DNA from: an uncultured Eubacteriales bacterium
GTDB taxonomy: Bacteria; Bacillota; Clostridia; Oscillospirales; Ruminococcaceae
NCBI GenBank assembly: GCA_900314975.1
Contig: OMXI01000001.1
Location: 62,001 to 126,000, forward strand
Reading direction: 5' to 3'
DNA: 64,000 nt
Of the stretch, positions 32,246 to 42,007 are shown one piece after another. Each line of letters begins with the position of its first letter. The first letter of the stretch is position 1. The notes beneath the pieces were generated by a model. That model saw only the letters and a program-made list of their open reading frames with translations, was not told the DNA's origin and did not search any database. The translations under genes were made by a program, and so were the position numbers.

Positions 32246-32938
32246 ATGGAAAAAGAGATAATGATAAGCGCTGATGAGCTTACAAAGACTTTCGGGACGG
32301 GCGAGAAAAAGGTCACTGCTGTGGACGGGATAAGCCTTGAAATTTACAAGGGCGAATTCGTCGCTGTTACGGGAGAATCGGGCAGCGGAAAATCCACGCT
32401 GCTCAATCTGCTGGGCGGTCTTGACAAGCCGGACACTGGCAGCATAACCGTTGACGGCAGGGAGATAACCAAGCTCAAGGACTCAAAGCTCGCACAGTAC
32501 AGGCGCAGGTACTCGGGGTTTGTGTTCCAGTTTTACAATCTGATAAGCGTGCTCAACGTTGAGGAGAATCTCTCTCTGCCGCTTGACCTTGACAGCAAAA
32601 ACGTGGACAAGGCACGGCTCGACGAGCTGCTGGAGGTTTTAAAGCTGACAGACAAGCGCTACTGCTATGCCTCGCAGCTTTCGGGCGGACAGCAGCAGAG
32701 AGTTGCTATCGGCAGGGCTGTTATGGCACAGCCGCCCTGCATTTTTGCGGACGAACCGACGGGCAACCTTGACAGCGCAAATTCGCGCGAGATAGTTTCG
32801 CTGTTCAAGCGCCTTATCGAAAAGTACGGCACTACTGTTGTGCTTGTAACGCACGATAAGAATGTCGCAGCCGAGGCAGACAGAGTGATAAAGATGCGGG
32901 ACGGCAAAATAGTTGACGAGAGGGTGATAAGGCTATGA
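32246..32938 (+). CDS. ABC transporter ATP-binding protein (MacB/BceA type)
   Basis: A 230-residue ATPase with Walker A GESGSGKS, LSGGQQQRVAIGRAV, and Walker B CIFADEPTGNLDS followed by a His-switch VTHDK. It belongs to the LolD/MacB/BceA group that pairs with FtsX-like permeases, often for peptide-antibiotic removal or signalling rather than classic transport. ATG 32246 lies eight nt after AAGGAAG. Its last codons overlap the permease start by 4 bp. It is probably transcribed both with the kinase operon and from the regulated promoter just upstream. Confidence 0.94.
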   Translation: MEKEIMISADELTKTFGTGEKKVTAVDGISLEIYKGEFVAVTGESGSGKSTLLNLLGGLDKPDTGSITVDGREITKLKDSKLAQYRRRYSGFVFQFYNLISVLNVEENLSLPLDLDSKNVDKARLDELLEVLKLTDKRYCYASQLSGGQQQRVAIGRAVMAQPPCIFADEPTGNLDSANSREIVSLFKRLIEKYGTTVVLVTHDKNVAAEADRVIKMRDGKIVDERVIRL

Positions 32939-35931
32939 GCAGGCTGTTTCTTATCACTTGGCGGTGGATGAAAAAGGACCGCAAAAGAACGCTGCTGTCT
33001 TTCTTGTCGATACTGCTTGCGGTGTATATGATGACGGTGCTGGGGATATATTTCAGCTCGACCGTGTCATTTTTGCGCTCAAATGAAAAATACGAAAACG
33101 GCAGCTATCACGTTAAATTCCACTGCGAGAATGAACAGCAGGCGAAGCAGGTCTCGCAGAACGCTGCCGTTTCGCAAAGCGGCAGGCTCTATGAGGCACA
33201 GTACGGTTTTGTACAGGACTATCTTGATAAATACAAGGACAAGGTCAAGGGAGCAAGCGAGTTTTATCTGCCGACATTTACGCTAAATGGCAAAAGCGCT
33301 GTCAGTCCCAATTTTTACAGCTATGTTTCGGGCGATGCGCTGAGCTTGTCGGGCACTGACAGACTGCTCCGAGGCAGGCTGCCCGAAAAAGCGGGTGAGA
33401 TCACTATGTCATCTTGGGTGCTGCAAAACAGAGACCTTGATATAGGCGATACTGTCGTTTTCAGATACGAGGTCAGAAAAGGCACCGTGACATACTCGGA
33501 GTACAAAGAAAAAATGGTGCCTAAAAAAGACGACCCGAATGATATGACCAACGAAAAGGTCTACACGTTCAAGGACAGGTCGGAGGATGCGTGGCTGATA
33601 ATCAACAATTTTGTCACGCAGATAAGCAGTGTATACAGCAGGAATATGTATAGCATTGATAAGTACACAGAAGCATTAAGTAATATAAGGTATCTGTTCA
33701 CTCTCAGCGACAGAGTGGAAAAGGACGAGCTGTGGAGCTGGGGATATAAGCTTGGCGACCACAGCCTGCAAGCATTTGAGGACAGAGAATTTATGGAGGC
33801 TCAGGCAAAGACCTACGGCGAGCCTGTCGAGGCGATAGAATACAAAGCAACGATCGTCGGCATATCTGAGTTTTCTTTTGCAGGCTATCTGTATGAGGAC
33901 GACGAGCAGGCAAAAAAGCTGTTCCCAGTTGTAAGCTGTGACTGCTATACACGCATAAGCGACGGGCTTGACATTGACGACGAGGCAGAACAGATAAAGA
34001 AAACAGTCGGCTTGAACGACACATACAAGCGTGGCGCATTTTACGAGTATGAGTCGACCGCAGAAGAACACGATATACTGCTTTTCTACGAGGGCAGAAG
34101 TCTTTACAATCCTAACCTGTCAGACCCGACGATAATTCTCGGTGTGTTTGCGGTGATACTTGCGGTATTCGTTTTCTTTGCAAGGCTTATCATAAATAAT
34201 GCCTTTGAGCTTTCCTCGGCGTACAGGCTGTCGCAGTACAGCTCGCTCAAAACCGTCGGCGTTTCTAACGGTCAGATGTTTGTAATGGTAATGGGCGAAT
34301 GTCTGCTCTACCTTATTGCTGCGCTGCCTATTGCGGTGGGGCTTGCTTTTGCAACGGGCAAGGCGATAATCTCAAAGATAATGTCGATAAAGATATTTGA
34401 TGCGCTTTACGGAAGCGGTGTAACGGACAAATTCTTTAAGCTTGAAATATCTGCGCCGATAATGGTGCTTGTTATTGCGATAACTGTTTTTTCGGTGCTG
34501 CTGTCGGCATACGCCGCTGCGATAAGAATGATAAAGATGCCTGCTGTGCAGACCCGTGCTGCCGACGGCACCAAGCCGCCAAGGGCTGTAAAACGCAAGT
34601 GGCTGTCAAAAAGGCTGTTCGGGTTCAGCGCGGGGTACGCGATAAGAAGCGCGTTCAGAAAGAAGATGCGGTTTTTCATCACGATGCTTGCGGCTGTCGT
34701 CAGCGCGACGCTGGTAATAACTATCGCGGCGCTTATCTATGCGGTGGATAAGTCGGACAATAAGATATACTTCCCCGACGATGTAGATTTTACCGCACAG
34801 ATAGAAAGCAAATTCAACGAGCAGTCAAATATATCAGATGATTACAAAGCGCTTTACGATTCGGGGCTTTTCAGAATGATAATGACCCCTACAAGAAGCT
34901 TCAGCTGCTGGGACAAGGATAACAGCTGGGACAGGAGCTTTATCAGCGATGAGCTGAACAAAGACGGTTTTGAGATAAAGTTCACCGCCGTGACGCGCGA
35001 AAGCTATAAACAGATAAATAGCGATATCAGCTACGATGAGCTTGTGCAAAAGGGCGGTGTACTGCTTTGCAGCAAGATATACAAGCCCGATGACTACTCT
35101 GAAAAATGGGTCGAGAGCGGCGACACAATGAAAAGTGTTCCTGACAGGATAACAGTTCAGATAACAAGCGGGAACAGAGAGAGCGGCGATACGAAGTCAC
35201 GTGATTTTACGTTTGATGTAAGCGGAACGTACACTGTTAAACCAAATGATCAGCAGTATGAGTTTATTTCCGACCACAGTCTTACGGCGATAGTTCCGAT
35301 AGACAATTTCTATGAGCTTTTCAATTGGGTCGTGTTTATAGATGAAGATTTGACAGCTGCTGATTACAATAACTTTACGACAGATTATCCGATGGACAGA
35401 CTGTCGGTTGGGCTTGTTGTCAAAGACGGCAGGCAGGACGAGGCGGAAAAGTTCCTGCAGGAAAGCTTCGGCAGCAGGGCAGAGATAACCAGCAATGTTG
35501 CTCAAAAGCAGACGCTTGAAAGGTCGGCAAAGGCGCTGCGGATAGCCGGACTGTCGCTTGCGGTGATAGTGTTTGCGGTGGCAATGATAAATGTTGCCTC
35601 GACCTCGGCGACTGAAATGGTCAACAGGCGGCGCGAGCTTTCAATGCTGCGTGCCTGCGGAATGTCGCTGCGGCAGGTTTTCAAGACGCTGCGGATAGAG
35701 GTGCTGTTCTACTCGTGTGTATCTACGGCGATAAGCACTCTTATCGGCACAGCAGCGGCGTCGGTGATTTTTAAGCTGATAGACGAAAACGCAAAGCCTG
35801 CAGGTCTGCCGTTTACAGCGGTGATAGCAGTGTTCGGGCTTATGGCTGCGGTGATGATGTGTGCATATCTGCTGCCGCTGCGCAATATGTCGCACTCGCA
35901 GATAGCGCAGGATATACGAATGAAAGAATAA
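32935..35931 (+). CDS. Large FtsX-like ABC permease with extracellular domains
   Basis: A 998-residue permease, partner of the preceding ATPase. Helix 1 is at about 17-38, followed by a large extracellular domain (about 40-395). Three helices (about 398-420, 445-470 and 500-525) form the first FtsX core. A second half has a helix (about 575-600), another extracellular domain (about 605-855) and a final core (about 865-890, 920-945 and 955-980). FtsX repeats with this duplication are typical of Firmicute peptide-resistance or lipid-handling transporters. The substrate is unknown, and the two big ectodomains suggest binding of a large or amphipathic ligand. It is the last gene of the operon. 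Confidence 0.9.
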   Translation: MSRLFLITWRWMKKDRKRTLLSFLSILLAVYMMTVLGIYFSSTVSFLRSNEKYENGSYHVKFHCENEQQAKQVSQNAAVSQSGRLYEAQYGFVQDYLDKYKDKVKGASEFYLPTFTLNGKSAVSPNFYSYVSGDALSLSGTDRLLRGRLPEKAGEITMSSWVLQNRDLDIGDTVVFRYEVRKGTVTYSEYKEKMVPKKDDPNDMTNEKVYTFKDRSEDAWLIINNFVTQISSVYSRNMYSIDKYTEALSNIRYLFTLSDRVEKDELWSWGYKLGDHSLQAFEDREFMEAQAKTYGEPVEAIEYKATIVGISEFSFAGYLYEDDEQAKKLFPVVSCDCYTRISDGLDIDDEAEQIKKTVGLNDTYKRGAFYEYESTAEEHDILLFYEGRSLYNPNLSDPTIILGVFAVILAVFVFFARLIINNAFELSSAYRLSQYSSLKTVGVSNGQMFVMVMGECLLYLIAALPIAVGLAFATGKAIISKIMSIKIFDALYGSGVTDKFFKLEISAPIMVLVIAITVFSVLLSAYAAAIRMIKMPAVQTRAADGTKPPRAVKRKWLSKRLFGFSAGYAIRSAFRKKMRFFITMLAAVVSATLVITIAALIYAVDKSDNKIYFPDDVDFTAQIESKFNEQSNISDDYKALYDSGLFRMIMTPTRSFSCWDKDNSWDRSFISDELNKDGFEIKFTAVTRESYKQINSDISYDELVQKGGVLLCSKIYKPDDYSEKWVESGDTMKSVPDRITVQITSGNRESGDTKSRDFTFDVSGTYTVKPNDQQYEFISDHSLTAIVPIDNFYELFNWVVFIDEDLTAADYNNFTTDYPMDRLSVGLVVKDGRQDEAEKFLQESFGSRAEITSNVAQKQTLERSAKALRIAGLSLAVIVFAVAMINVASTSATEMVNRRRELSMLRACGMSLRQVFKTLRIEVLFYSCVSTAISTLIGTAAASVIFKLIDENAKPAGLPFTAVIAVFGLMAAVMMCAYLLPLRNMSHSQIAQDIRMKE

Positions 35932-35964
35932 GACAAAGGACAAAAGATACTATACGGTTTTACT

Positions 35965-36007
35965 AATGCCGATATCTGCAAAAGCGCAGGTGTCGGCATT
36001 GCCTTTT
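35965..36007 (+). terminator. Terminator after the ABC permease
   Basis: AATGCCGA and TCGGCATT form the outer stem with an inner CTGC/GCAG, followed by GCCTTTTT. Confidence 0.85.
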
Positions 36008-36070
36008 TACGCAGTAAAGCTTGCAATAATCGAGATAAGTTGTGCAATATCCCAAAAAAGCTCAAAAGCG

Positions 36071-36099
36071 TTGACTTTGCGGCGCTGATGTAGTATTAT
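36071..36099 (+). promoter_or_regulatory. Promoter of the flippase gene
   Basis: TTGACT (36071-36076), 17 bp, TATTAT (36094-36099). Confidence 0.8.
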
Positions 36100-36134
36100 A
36101 GTTTTGTATGTAAAATAACGAAAGAAGATAAAAA

Positions 36135-37589
36135 ATGGAACAAAAACAACAGAAACAAAGCTTTTTAAAGCACTTTACCATTATCGGCGGCGGCACGGTG
36201 ATAAATATGCTGCTGGGTCTGCTGACAGAGCCTATAATCACGCGCCTTGTTGACCCATCGGATAACGGTAAATACGGCATTTTCAATATGTACTCCAGCC
36301 TTGCGGTAATGGTGCTTTGCATAGGTCTTGACCAGGCGCTCGTAAGGTACTACTACGAAAAGGACACGGACGATTACAAGCGCTCGCTGCTTTCAAAGTG
36401 CATTGTGATACCTGTTCTGCTTTGCCTTGCGGTAAGCGGAATTGTTATGGCTCTTTCGATAAGCGGTCTGGTGAAGTTCAAATTTGACCCGCTGATAATG
36501 GGGATACTTTGCATTTTCACGCTGTTTCAGCTTATCTACCGATTCAGTCTGCTGCTGGTGCGGCTTGAATACAAAAGCAAGCTGTACTCGCTGCTCAACA
36601 TCATTCACAAGCTGATGTATCTTGCGGCGGTGTTCCCGCTGATATTCCTTTTCAAGCACAATCACGTTATGGCGCTGGTTATATCGACCACTATTGCGTC
36701 GTTTGTATGCTTGTTCACGAGCATTACAGCGAACAGGCGGCTGTGGAAGCCGCACACTGACAAAAGCGCGTGTGAGACTCCGCGAAAGGAGCTTATGCGC
36801 TTTGGCTATCCGTACATTCTTTCTATGGGGCTTGCGACGCTGTTTTCGGCTATCGACAAGATATCGCTGGACATTTACAGGACAGACCACGAGATTGGCG
36901 TTTACACATCTGCGATAACGCTGATAAACGTTTTTGCGATAATACAGACCACCTTCAACACGCTATGGCAGCCGATGTCGGTCGAGCATTACACAAAAGA
37001 CCCCGAAGACAAGTCGTTCTACCAGCAGGGCAACCAGCTTATAACGATAGTAATGTTCTTTATCGGCTTGTCGCTGATACTTTTTAAAGACCTTTTTGTG
37101 TATATTCTTGGCGCAAAATACCGCGAGGCTGCGACGATACTTCCCTTTTTATGCTTTAATCCGATAATGTACACTATCTCTGAAACGACGGTCAGCGGAC
37201 TTGTTTTCAAGAAAAAGAGCATGATGCAGATAGTTGTATCTGCCGGTGCGTGCGCGACAAACATAATCGGAAACATGATACTTGTGCCCAGGCTTGGCGG
37301 CAAGGGTGCGGCAATCTCGACGGGTATTTCGTACATAGTTTTCTTCACGCTGCGCACGGTGCTGTCAAACAGGTATTTCTACGTTGATTTCAAGCTGGGC
37401 AGGTTCTACACGCTGACGTTTGCGGTGGTGCTGTACTGCTTCTACAACACGTTTTTCAAGTTCGGCATACTGACGATTGTAGGTTATATTGCCTGCGTTG
37501 CTTTGCTCGTGGTGCTTTACTTTGGCAGCGTAAAATGGGGACTTTCCTATCTGTCAAAGGGTCTGAAAAAGATACTGCACAAAAAATAA
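36135..37589 (+). CDS. Wzx/PST-type polysaccharide flippase (MOP superfamily)
   Basis: A 484-residue membrane protein with about fourteen helices of the Wzx/RfbX family, which flips undecaprenyl-linked oligosaccharides across the membrane. The N terminus (TIIGGGTVINMLLGL followed by EPIITRLVDPSDNGKYGIF) and RFGYPYILS-like middle segment (RFGYPYIL) are typical. It stands alone, with its own promoter, about 9 kb from the glycan operon at 46.2-54.6 kb that lacks a flippase. It could serve that pathway, but this is inference from absence. Confidence 0.88.
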   Translation: MEQKQQKQSFLKHFTIIGGGTVINMLLGLLTEPIITRLVDPSDNGKYGIFNMYSSLAVMVLCIGLDQALVRYYYEKDTDDYKRSLLSKCIVIPVLLCLAVSGIVMALSISGLVKFKFDPLIMGILCIFTLFQLIYRFSLLLVRLEYKSKLYSLLNIIHKLMYLAAVFPLIFLFKHNHVMALVISTTIASFVCLFTSITANRRLWKPHTDKSACETPRKELMRFGYPYILSMGLATLFSAIDKISLDIYRTDHEIGVYTSAITLINVFAIIQTTFNTLWQPMSVEHYTKDPEDKSFYQQGNQLITIVMFFIGLSLILFKDLFVYILGAKYREAATILPFLCFNPIMYTISETTVSGLVFKKKSMMQIVVSAGACATNIIGNMILVPRLGGKGAAISTGISYIVFFTLRTVLSNRYFYVDFKLGRFYTLTFAVVLYCFYNTFFKFGILTIVGYIACVALLVVLYFGSVKWGLSYLSKGLKKILHKK

Positions 37590-37593
37590 GTAC

Positions 37594-37632
37594 AAAAAAA
37601 CGGACTGCTGTACTGCAATGGTACAACAGTCC
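37594..37632 (-). terminator. Terminator after clpX
   Basis: GGACTG and CAGTCC with inner TGTAC/GTACA form a hairpin (37602-37632). A seven-T run follows on the minus strand, and a weaker T-rich stretch on the plus strand may also serve the flippase gene. Confidence 0.85.
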
Positions 37633-37640
37633 TTATTGTT

Positions 37641-38906
37641 TTACTGTGCGATATCAAGAGGCTTTCTCTTGATTTCGGGCGGTGCGTCATCGGTAACGCA
37701 GTCGGCATTTATCTTGATAGATACGATGCTTTCGTCGCTTGGCGCATCAAACATTATCTTTGTGAGTATCCTTTCAACTATTGCGCGCAGACCTCTTGCA
37801 CCTGTTTTCTGTGCGATAGTCTTTTTAGCTATCTCGCGCATAGCCTCGTCGGTTACCTCAAAGTCGATATTATCCAGCTTGAACAGCTTGGTATACTGCT
37901 TTATCAGCGAGTTCTTCGGCTCGGTGAGGATTCGGCAGAGCGCGTCCTCGTCAAGCTCGTCAAGCACGGTGATAACAGGCAGTCTGCCGACAAGCTCGGG
38001 AACGATTCCGTACTTTACAAGGTCGTGCGGGAGGACTTTTTTCATTATGTCCCTCTCGTCGTCCTTTTTCTTTATCGCGCTGCCAAAACCCAGCGATGAC
38101 GAATCGGTTCTTTTCTGTATCAGCTTTTCAAGTCCGTCAAATGCGCCGCCGCAGATGAACAGGATATTCTTGGTGTCTACCTGAATAAACTCCTGATGCG
38201 GATGCTTTCTTCCACCCTGTGGCGGAACGTTTGAAACAGTGCCTTCGACGATCTTCAAAAGCGCCTGCTGAACGCCCTCACCGCTTACGTCACGCGTGAT
38301 AGAGGTATTCTCGGACTTTCTTGCTATCTTATCAATTTCGTCTATATAGATGATGCCCTGCTGTGCAGCCTCGACATTATAGTCCGCAGCCTGAATAAGT
38401 CTTGTGAGGACATTCTCAACGTCGTCGCCTACATAGCCTGCCTCGGTGAGCGTGGTGGCATCTGCGATAGCAAACGGTACATTAAGCAGCCTTGCAAGCG
38501 TCTGCGCAAGCAGCGTTTTGCCTGTACCCGTAGGTCCGAGCAGCAGCACGTTGCTCTTTTGTATCTCGACATCGTCGTCATCGGTGAGAGACATTATACG
38601 CTTATAGTGGTTGTAAACAGCCACGGAAAGCGCTATCTTCGCGTCGTCCTGTCCGATAACGTACTGGTCAAGGACCGCCTTTATCTGCGAGGGCTTTTTG
38701 AGGTCTATCATTCCAAAGCGCTCTGGCGAGGTTTTCTTTGACATTCTGCTCTTTGACGAGGGCAAGCCGTTCTGCTCTGCAAGCAGGTCATAGCAATACA
38801 GCACACACTCGTCGCATATATGCGTATTTCCTGCGGAGAACATACTTGTTACCCTGCTTTCCGGTTTGCCGCAGAAGCAACACTTTTTCTGGTCGTTGTT
38901 AGCCAT
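37641..38906 (-). CDS. clpX: ATP-dependent protease unfoldase ClpX
   Basis: A 421-residue AAA+ unfoldase feeding ClpP. The N-terminal zinc finger has Cys9, Cys12, Cys31 and Cys34. Walker A is GPTGTGKT (124-131), Walker [11 protein letters not shown], and the pore loop GYVGDDV and sensor [10 protein letters not shown] are present. Length is standard. It is last in tig-clpP-clpX, 33 bp after clpP, a conserved order in Firmicutes. Confidence 0.98.
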   Translation of the reverse strand: MANNDQKKCCFCGKPESRVTSMFSAGNTHICDECVLYCYDLLAEQNGLPSSKSRMSKKTSPERFGMIDLKKPSQIKAVLDQYVIGQDDAKIALSVAVYNHYKRIMSLTDDDDVEIQKSNVLLLGPTGTGKTLLAQTLARLLNVPFAIADATTLTEAGYVGDDVENVLTRLIQAADYNVEAAQQGIIYIDEIDKIARKSENTSITRDVSGEGVQQALLKIVEGTVSNVPPQGGRKHPHQEFIQVDTKNILFICGGAFDGLEKLIQKRTDSSSLGFGSAIKKKDDERDIMKKVLPHDLVKYGIVPELVGRLPVITVLDELDEDALCRILTEPKNSLIKQYTKLFKLDNIDFEVTDEAMREIAKKTIAQKTGARGLRAIVERILTKIMFDAPSDESIVSIKINADCVTDDAPPEIKRKPLDIAQ

Positions 38907-38939
38907 ATCAATCCATACCTTTCCGGCATTTTATACATC

Positions 38940-39530
38940 TTATCTCTTGGTGATTACCTTATCGATAAGTCCGTACTCCAAAGCCTGCTGAGCGGTCATA
39001 TAGTTATCGCGCTCGGTGTCGATATTTATCTGCTCTATCGGCTTGCCTGTATTCTCGGCAAGAATTCTGTTGAGCTTTTCTCTTGTAGCGACCATATGGT
39101 CGGAATGTATCTTGATATCGGTACACTGTCCCGAAAGTCCGCCGCCTGCGATAAGAGGCTGGTGGATAAGGATCTCACTGTTGGGAAGTGCAAATCTCTT
39201 GCCCTTTGCGCCGCTTGAAAGCAGGAACGCGCCCATTGACGCTGCCATGCCCACGCAGATAGTCGATACATCACACTTGATATACTGCATTGTATCGTAG
39301 ATAGCCATACCTGCTGTTATTGAGCCTCCGGGGCTGTTGATGTACAGGTCGATATCTTTTTCGGGATCCTGTCCCTCAAGGTACAAAAGCTGTGCTACAA
39401 CCACGCTTGCGACTGCATCGTCGACCGCGTCGCACAGCATTATTATTCTGTCGTTGAGAAGTCTTGAAAAGATATCATAGCTTCTTTCTCCGCGGCTGGT
39501 CTGCTCCACTACATAAGGTATCAATGCCAT
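38940..39530 (-). CDS. clpP: ATP-dependent Clp protease proteolytic subunit
   Basis: A 196-residue serine peptidase forming the barrel of ClpXP. Ser98 (GMAASMGAF) and His123 (LIHQP) are visible, and the catalytic Asp lies in the DTERD segment near residue 172. The hydrophobic N terminus (IPYVVEQ) is the usual propeptide and axial-loop region. ATG 39530 follows GGAGG. It lies between tig and clpX. Confidence 0.98.
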   Translation of the reverse strand: MALIPYVVEQTSRGERSYDIFSRLLNDRIIMLCDAVDDAVASVVVAQLLYLEGQDPEKDIDLYINSPGGSITAGMAIYDTMQYIKCDVSTICVGMAASMGAFLLSSGAKGKRFALPNSEILIHQPLIAGGGLSGQCTDIKIHSDHMVATREKLNRILAENTGKPIEQINIDTERDNYMTAQQALEYGLIDKVITKR

Positions 39531-39604
39531 ATTATTTGCCTCCTTGTTCCGCCTGTTTTTACACAGGTCGGTATGTACAGGGCTATGCCCTTTTTAAGTG
39601 TGTT

Positions 39605-39630
39605 AGAGCTGCCGTTTTATCAGCAGCTCT
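39605..39630 (-). other. Hairpin between tig and clpP
   Basis: AGAGCTGC (39605-39612) pairs with GCAGCTCT (39623-39630) just after the tig stop. No T run follows on the minus strand, so it is more likely an mRNA processing or stability element than a terminator. Confidence 0.5.
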
Positions 39631-39642
39631 ATTGTATGCATA

Positions 39643-40929
39643 TTACTTTTCCTTGATAACTGCGCTGTCCTTTACAAGCTCTACTGCCTTGCCTACAGCG
39701 ATATCCTTCTTGACATCCTCTTCGCTTATATACTTCTTGACCTCGTCGAGCTTCATCTTGTACTGGTCAGCTATCTTCTGCATTTCCTGCGCAGCCTCGT
39801 CGTCGGTTACCTCGATGTTTTCAAGCTTTGCGATCTTTTCAAGTGCAAGACGCAGCTTTACCTGCTTTTCAGCCTGCTCCTTATATGCCTTCTTAACAGT
39901 TTCGATATCCTGACCTGTGAACTTGCAGTACATTTCCATTGTGATGCCCTGCGGTGCAAGTCTCTGCTCGAGATCCATCATCATCTCGTTGACTCTGTTA
40001 TCGAACATTACCTGTGGGATCTCTGCGGTCATCTTCTCAACGACCTTATCCATAAGAGCGTCCTCAACGTCGTGGTCAGCGTGGTGCTGTGCGTGCTCTT
40101 CAAGCTTCTTTCTTACGTCAGCCTTATACTCCTCAACTGTATCGAACTCAGTTGCGTCCTTTACCATTTCATCGTCAAGCTCCGGGATCTCCTTCTTTGT
40201 GATGCCCTTGAGCTTGATCTTGAATACAACAGGTGCGCCCTTGAGGTCTTCTACCTGGTAGTCCTCGGGGAAGGATACATTGATATCAAACTCCTCACCG
40301 ATGTTATGACCAGCGACCTGCTCCTCAAAGCCCGGGATAAACTGACCGCTGCCAAGACCGAGAGTAAAGTCCTCTGCCTTGCCGCCGTCAAAAGCTACGC
40401 CGTCCTTGAAGCCTTCAAAGTCGATAACAACGTCATCGCCCATTTCAGCGGCTCTGTCGTCAACTGTGATGACTCTTGCATTCTTTTCTCTGAGAGCGTC
40501 AGCCTGCTTGTCAACGTCCTCGTCAGTTACAGTCTTGACCTCTTTTTCAACTTCTATACCCTTATAGTCACTAATTTCAACCTCAGGCTTTGTGATAACT
40601 GTTGCCTTGATCTTTACGCCGTCAGCCTTGGAGATATCTGTGATCTCAACGTCAGGTCTTGCAACTATCTCAAGTCCGGACTCCTTAACAGCGTCGTCGA
40701 CCTCCTGCGGATAGAGGATATTTACGGCTGTCTCAAAAAATACCTCTTCGCCGTACTCTCTCTCGATGAGCTTTCTCGGAGCCTTGCCCTTACGGAAGCC
40801 TGCGATCTGGATCTTGTTCTTCTCTCTCTGGTAAGCCTTCTGGATACCCTCCTCGAACTTTTCGGCAGATATCTCTATCTCCAGCTCGTACTTATTGGTT
40901 TCAACGTTGTTTGTAGCTTTTAAACTCAT
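39643..40929 (-). CDS. tig: Trigger factor (ribosome-associated chaperone, peptidyl-prolyl isomerase)
   Basis: A 428-residue trigger factor that meets nascent chains at the ribosome. The N-terminal ribosome-binding signature is GFRKGKAPRKLIE. The central FKBP-type PPIase domain holds GDDVVIDFEGFKDGVAF and FIPGFEEQVAGHNIGEE, and an alpha-helical C-terminal cradle follows. ATG 40929 is chosen over an upstream in-frame ATG because GGAGG lies upstream at normal spacing. An extended -10 (TGA-TATAAT, minus strand, 40963-40968) lies upstream. It heads tig-clpP-clpX. Confidence 0.97.
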   Translation of the reverse strand: MSLKATNNVETNKYELEIEISAEKFEEGIQKAYQREKNKIQIAGFRKGKAPRKLIEREYGEEVFFETAVNILYPQEVDDAVKESGLEIVARPDVEITDISKADGVKIKATVITKPEVEISDYKGIEVEKEVKTVTDEDVDKQADALREKNARVITVDDRAAEMGDDVVIDFEGFKDGVAFDGGKAEDFTLGLGSGQFIPGFEEQVAGHNIGEEFDINVSFPEDYQVEDLKGAPVVFKIKLKGITKKEIPELDDEMVKDATEFDTVEEYKADVRKKLEEHAQHHADHDVEDALMDKVVEKMTAEIPQVMFDNRVNEMMMDLEQRLAPQGITMEMYCKFTGQDIETVKKAYKEQAEKQVKLRLALEKIAKLENIEVTDDEAAQEMQKIADQYKMKLDEVKKYISEEDVKKDIAVGKAVELVKDSAVIKEK

Positions 40930-40962
40930 TTTAAATTCCTCCAATATAAATATATCTTATTC

Positions 40963-40991
40963 ATTATATCATATAACCGCTGCTTTTTCCA
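40963..40991 (-). promoter_or_regulatory. Promoter of tig
   Basis: Minus-strand TATAAT (40963-40968) preceded by TGA as an extended -10. The -35 (TGGAAA, 40986-40991) is weak at 17 bp spacing. Confidence 0.6.
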
Positions 40992-40999
40992 GCGTTTTT

Positions 41000-41710
41000 T
41001 TACGTTTTGTCACTTTGCACAATTTTAGTAATATCCATTGGGTCAAAATGCAAAAAATCAGCGGATACGAGCTGATATGTTATGCCGTCGCGAGTGCCGT
41101 TTATGGCGAATGCGTGGGTATTTCCGTGAAGATGCCCGTAAAAGCAGTTTTTTATTTCGTACTTATGCAGCACCTCAAGGATATCGAGGTTACAGTTATT
41201 GGCATAAACAGGCGGATAATGCAGGAACACTATCGGTTCAAGGTCTTTATCAAGTGCCGATCTTATCGAAAGTTCAAGGCGGATAGCCTCTCTTGCTATC
41301 ACCTTGGCATCAGCGGGCTCGCTGTCGTCATTTATCCAGCCGCGAGTGCCGCATACTGCGCTGCTGCCGATCTGATAATGGTCATTCTGCACAAGGCGGA
41401 GAGTTTTGAAGCCGTTGTCAGCCCAGAATTTCTCGACCTTGCTGCGCGTACTCCACCAAAGGTCGTGATTGCCTTTCAGGAATACCTTTGTGCCGTTAAG
41501 TTTTTCGATGAACTCAAAATCTTTAAGCGAGTCCTCTATCTTCAATGCCCAGGAGATATCCCCGGGAACTATGACTGTATCATCTGCTCTGACCTTGTTT
41601 TGCCAGTTATCGCGGAGCCTGTTTACATAGTTGTCCCAGCCGCCGAAGATGTCCATTGGCTTATTGACACCAAGCGGCAGGTGAAGGTCTGCTATTGCAA
41701 ATACGCTCAA
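41000..41710 (-). CDS. Calcineurin-like metallophosphoesterase
   Basis: A 236-residue two-metal phosphoesterase with motifs IADLHL, VPGDISWAL, LKGNHDLWW, FLHYPP and YGHLHGNTH in order. The substrate is unknown; this subgroup is a cytoplasmic predicted phosphohydrolase common in Clostridia. The start is TTG 41710, nine nt after GGAGG; the in-frame GTG at 41719 overlaps that site. It lies upstream of tig on the same strand, with a separate tig promoter between. Confidence 0.88.
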   Translation of the reverse strand: MSVFAIADLHLPLGVNKPMDIFGGWDNYVNRLRDNWQNKVRADDTVIVPGDISWALKIEDSLKDFEFIEKLNGTKVFLKGNHDLWWSTRSKVEKFWADNGFKTLRLVQNDHYQIGSSAVCGTRGWINDDSEPADAKVIAREAIRLELSIRSALDKDLEPIVFLHYPPVYANNCNLDILEVLHKYEIKNCFYGHLHGNTHAFAINGTRDGITYQLVSADFLHFDPMDITKIVQSDKT

Positions 41711-41791
41711 TAATTTCACCTCCGGCTAAATAATCGAAATGAAAATGCACATAATAAAGAGTGCAGGACACTGCAAAAAGGAGTGATATCA

Positions 41792-41956
41792 ATGGATAAG
41801 GAAAAGATACAGGGCATTAACTGTGATGTAAGCAGCTGTGTTTACAACAGAAACTCTCACGAGTGCGTTGCAGGCAGGATAGACGTTTGCTGCACCTGCT
41901 CAGAGCCTGACTGCTGTGACGAGACACAGTGCAAGACTTTCAAGGCAAGAGACTGA
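41792..41956 (+). CDS. Small Cys-rich DUF1540 protein
   Basis: A 54-residue protein that is easily missed. It has nine cysteines: INCDVSSC, HECVAG, VCCTCSEPDCCD and QCKTFK. The pattern matches DUF1540, a small probable metal-binding domain found in spore-forming Firmicutes, often duplicated. ATG 41792 follows AAAAGGAG at a good distance. It is the only plus-strand gene among minus-strand neighbours and probably has its own promoter, which I could not define. The high Cys content suggests a zinc knuckle or a role in spores, which is inference. Confidence 0.85.
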   Translation: MDKEKIQGINCDVSSCVYNRNSHECVAGRIDVCCTCSEPDCCDETQCKTFKARD

Positions 41957-41975
41957 CAGCCTTTTGTGAAAGAGA

Positions 41976-41996
41976 CCGCCTGAACGAGTCAGGCGG
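41976..41996. terminator. Hairpin between the DUF1540 gene and thrC
   Basis: CCGCCTGA (41976-41983) pairs with TCAGGCGG (41989-41996) between two convergent genes. The stem is strong, but the T runs are poor on both strands (TCTCTTT on the minus side). Confidence 0.6.
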
Positions 41997-42007
41997 TACA
42001 TAAGATA

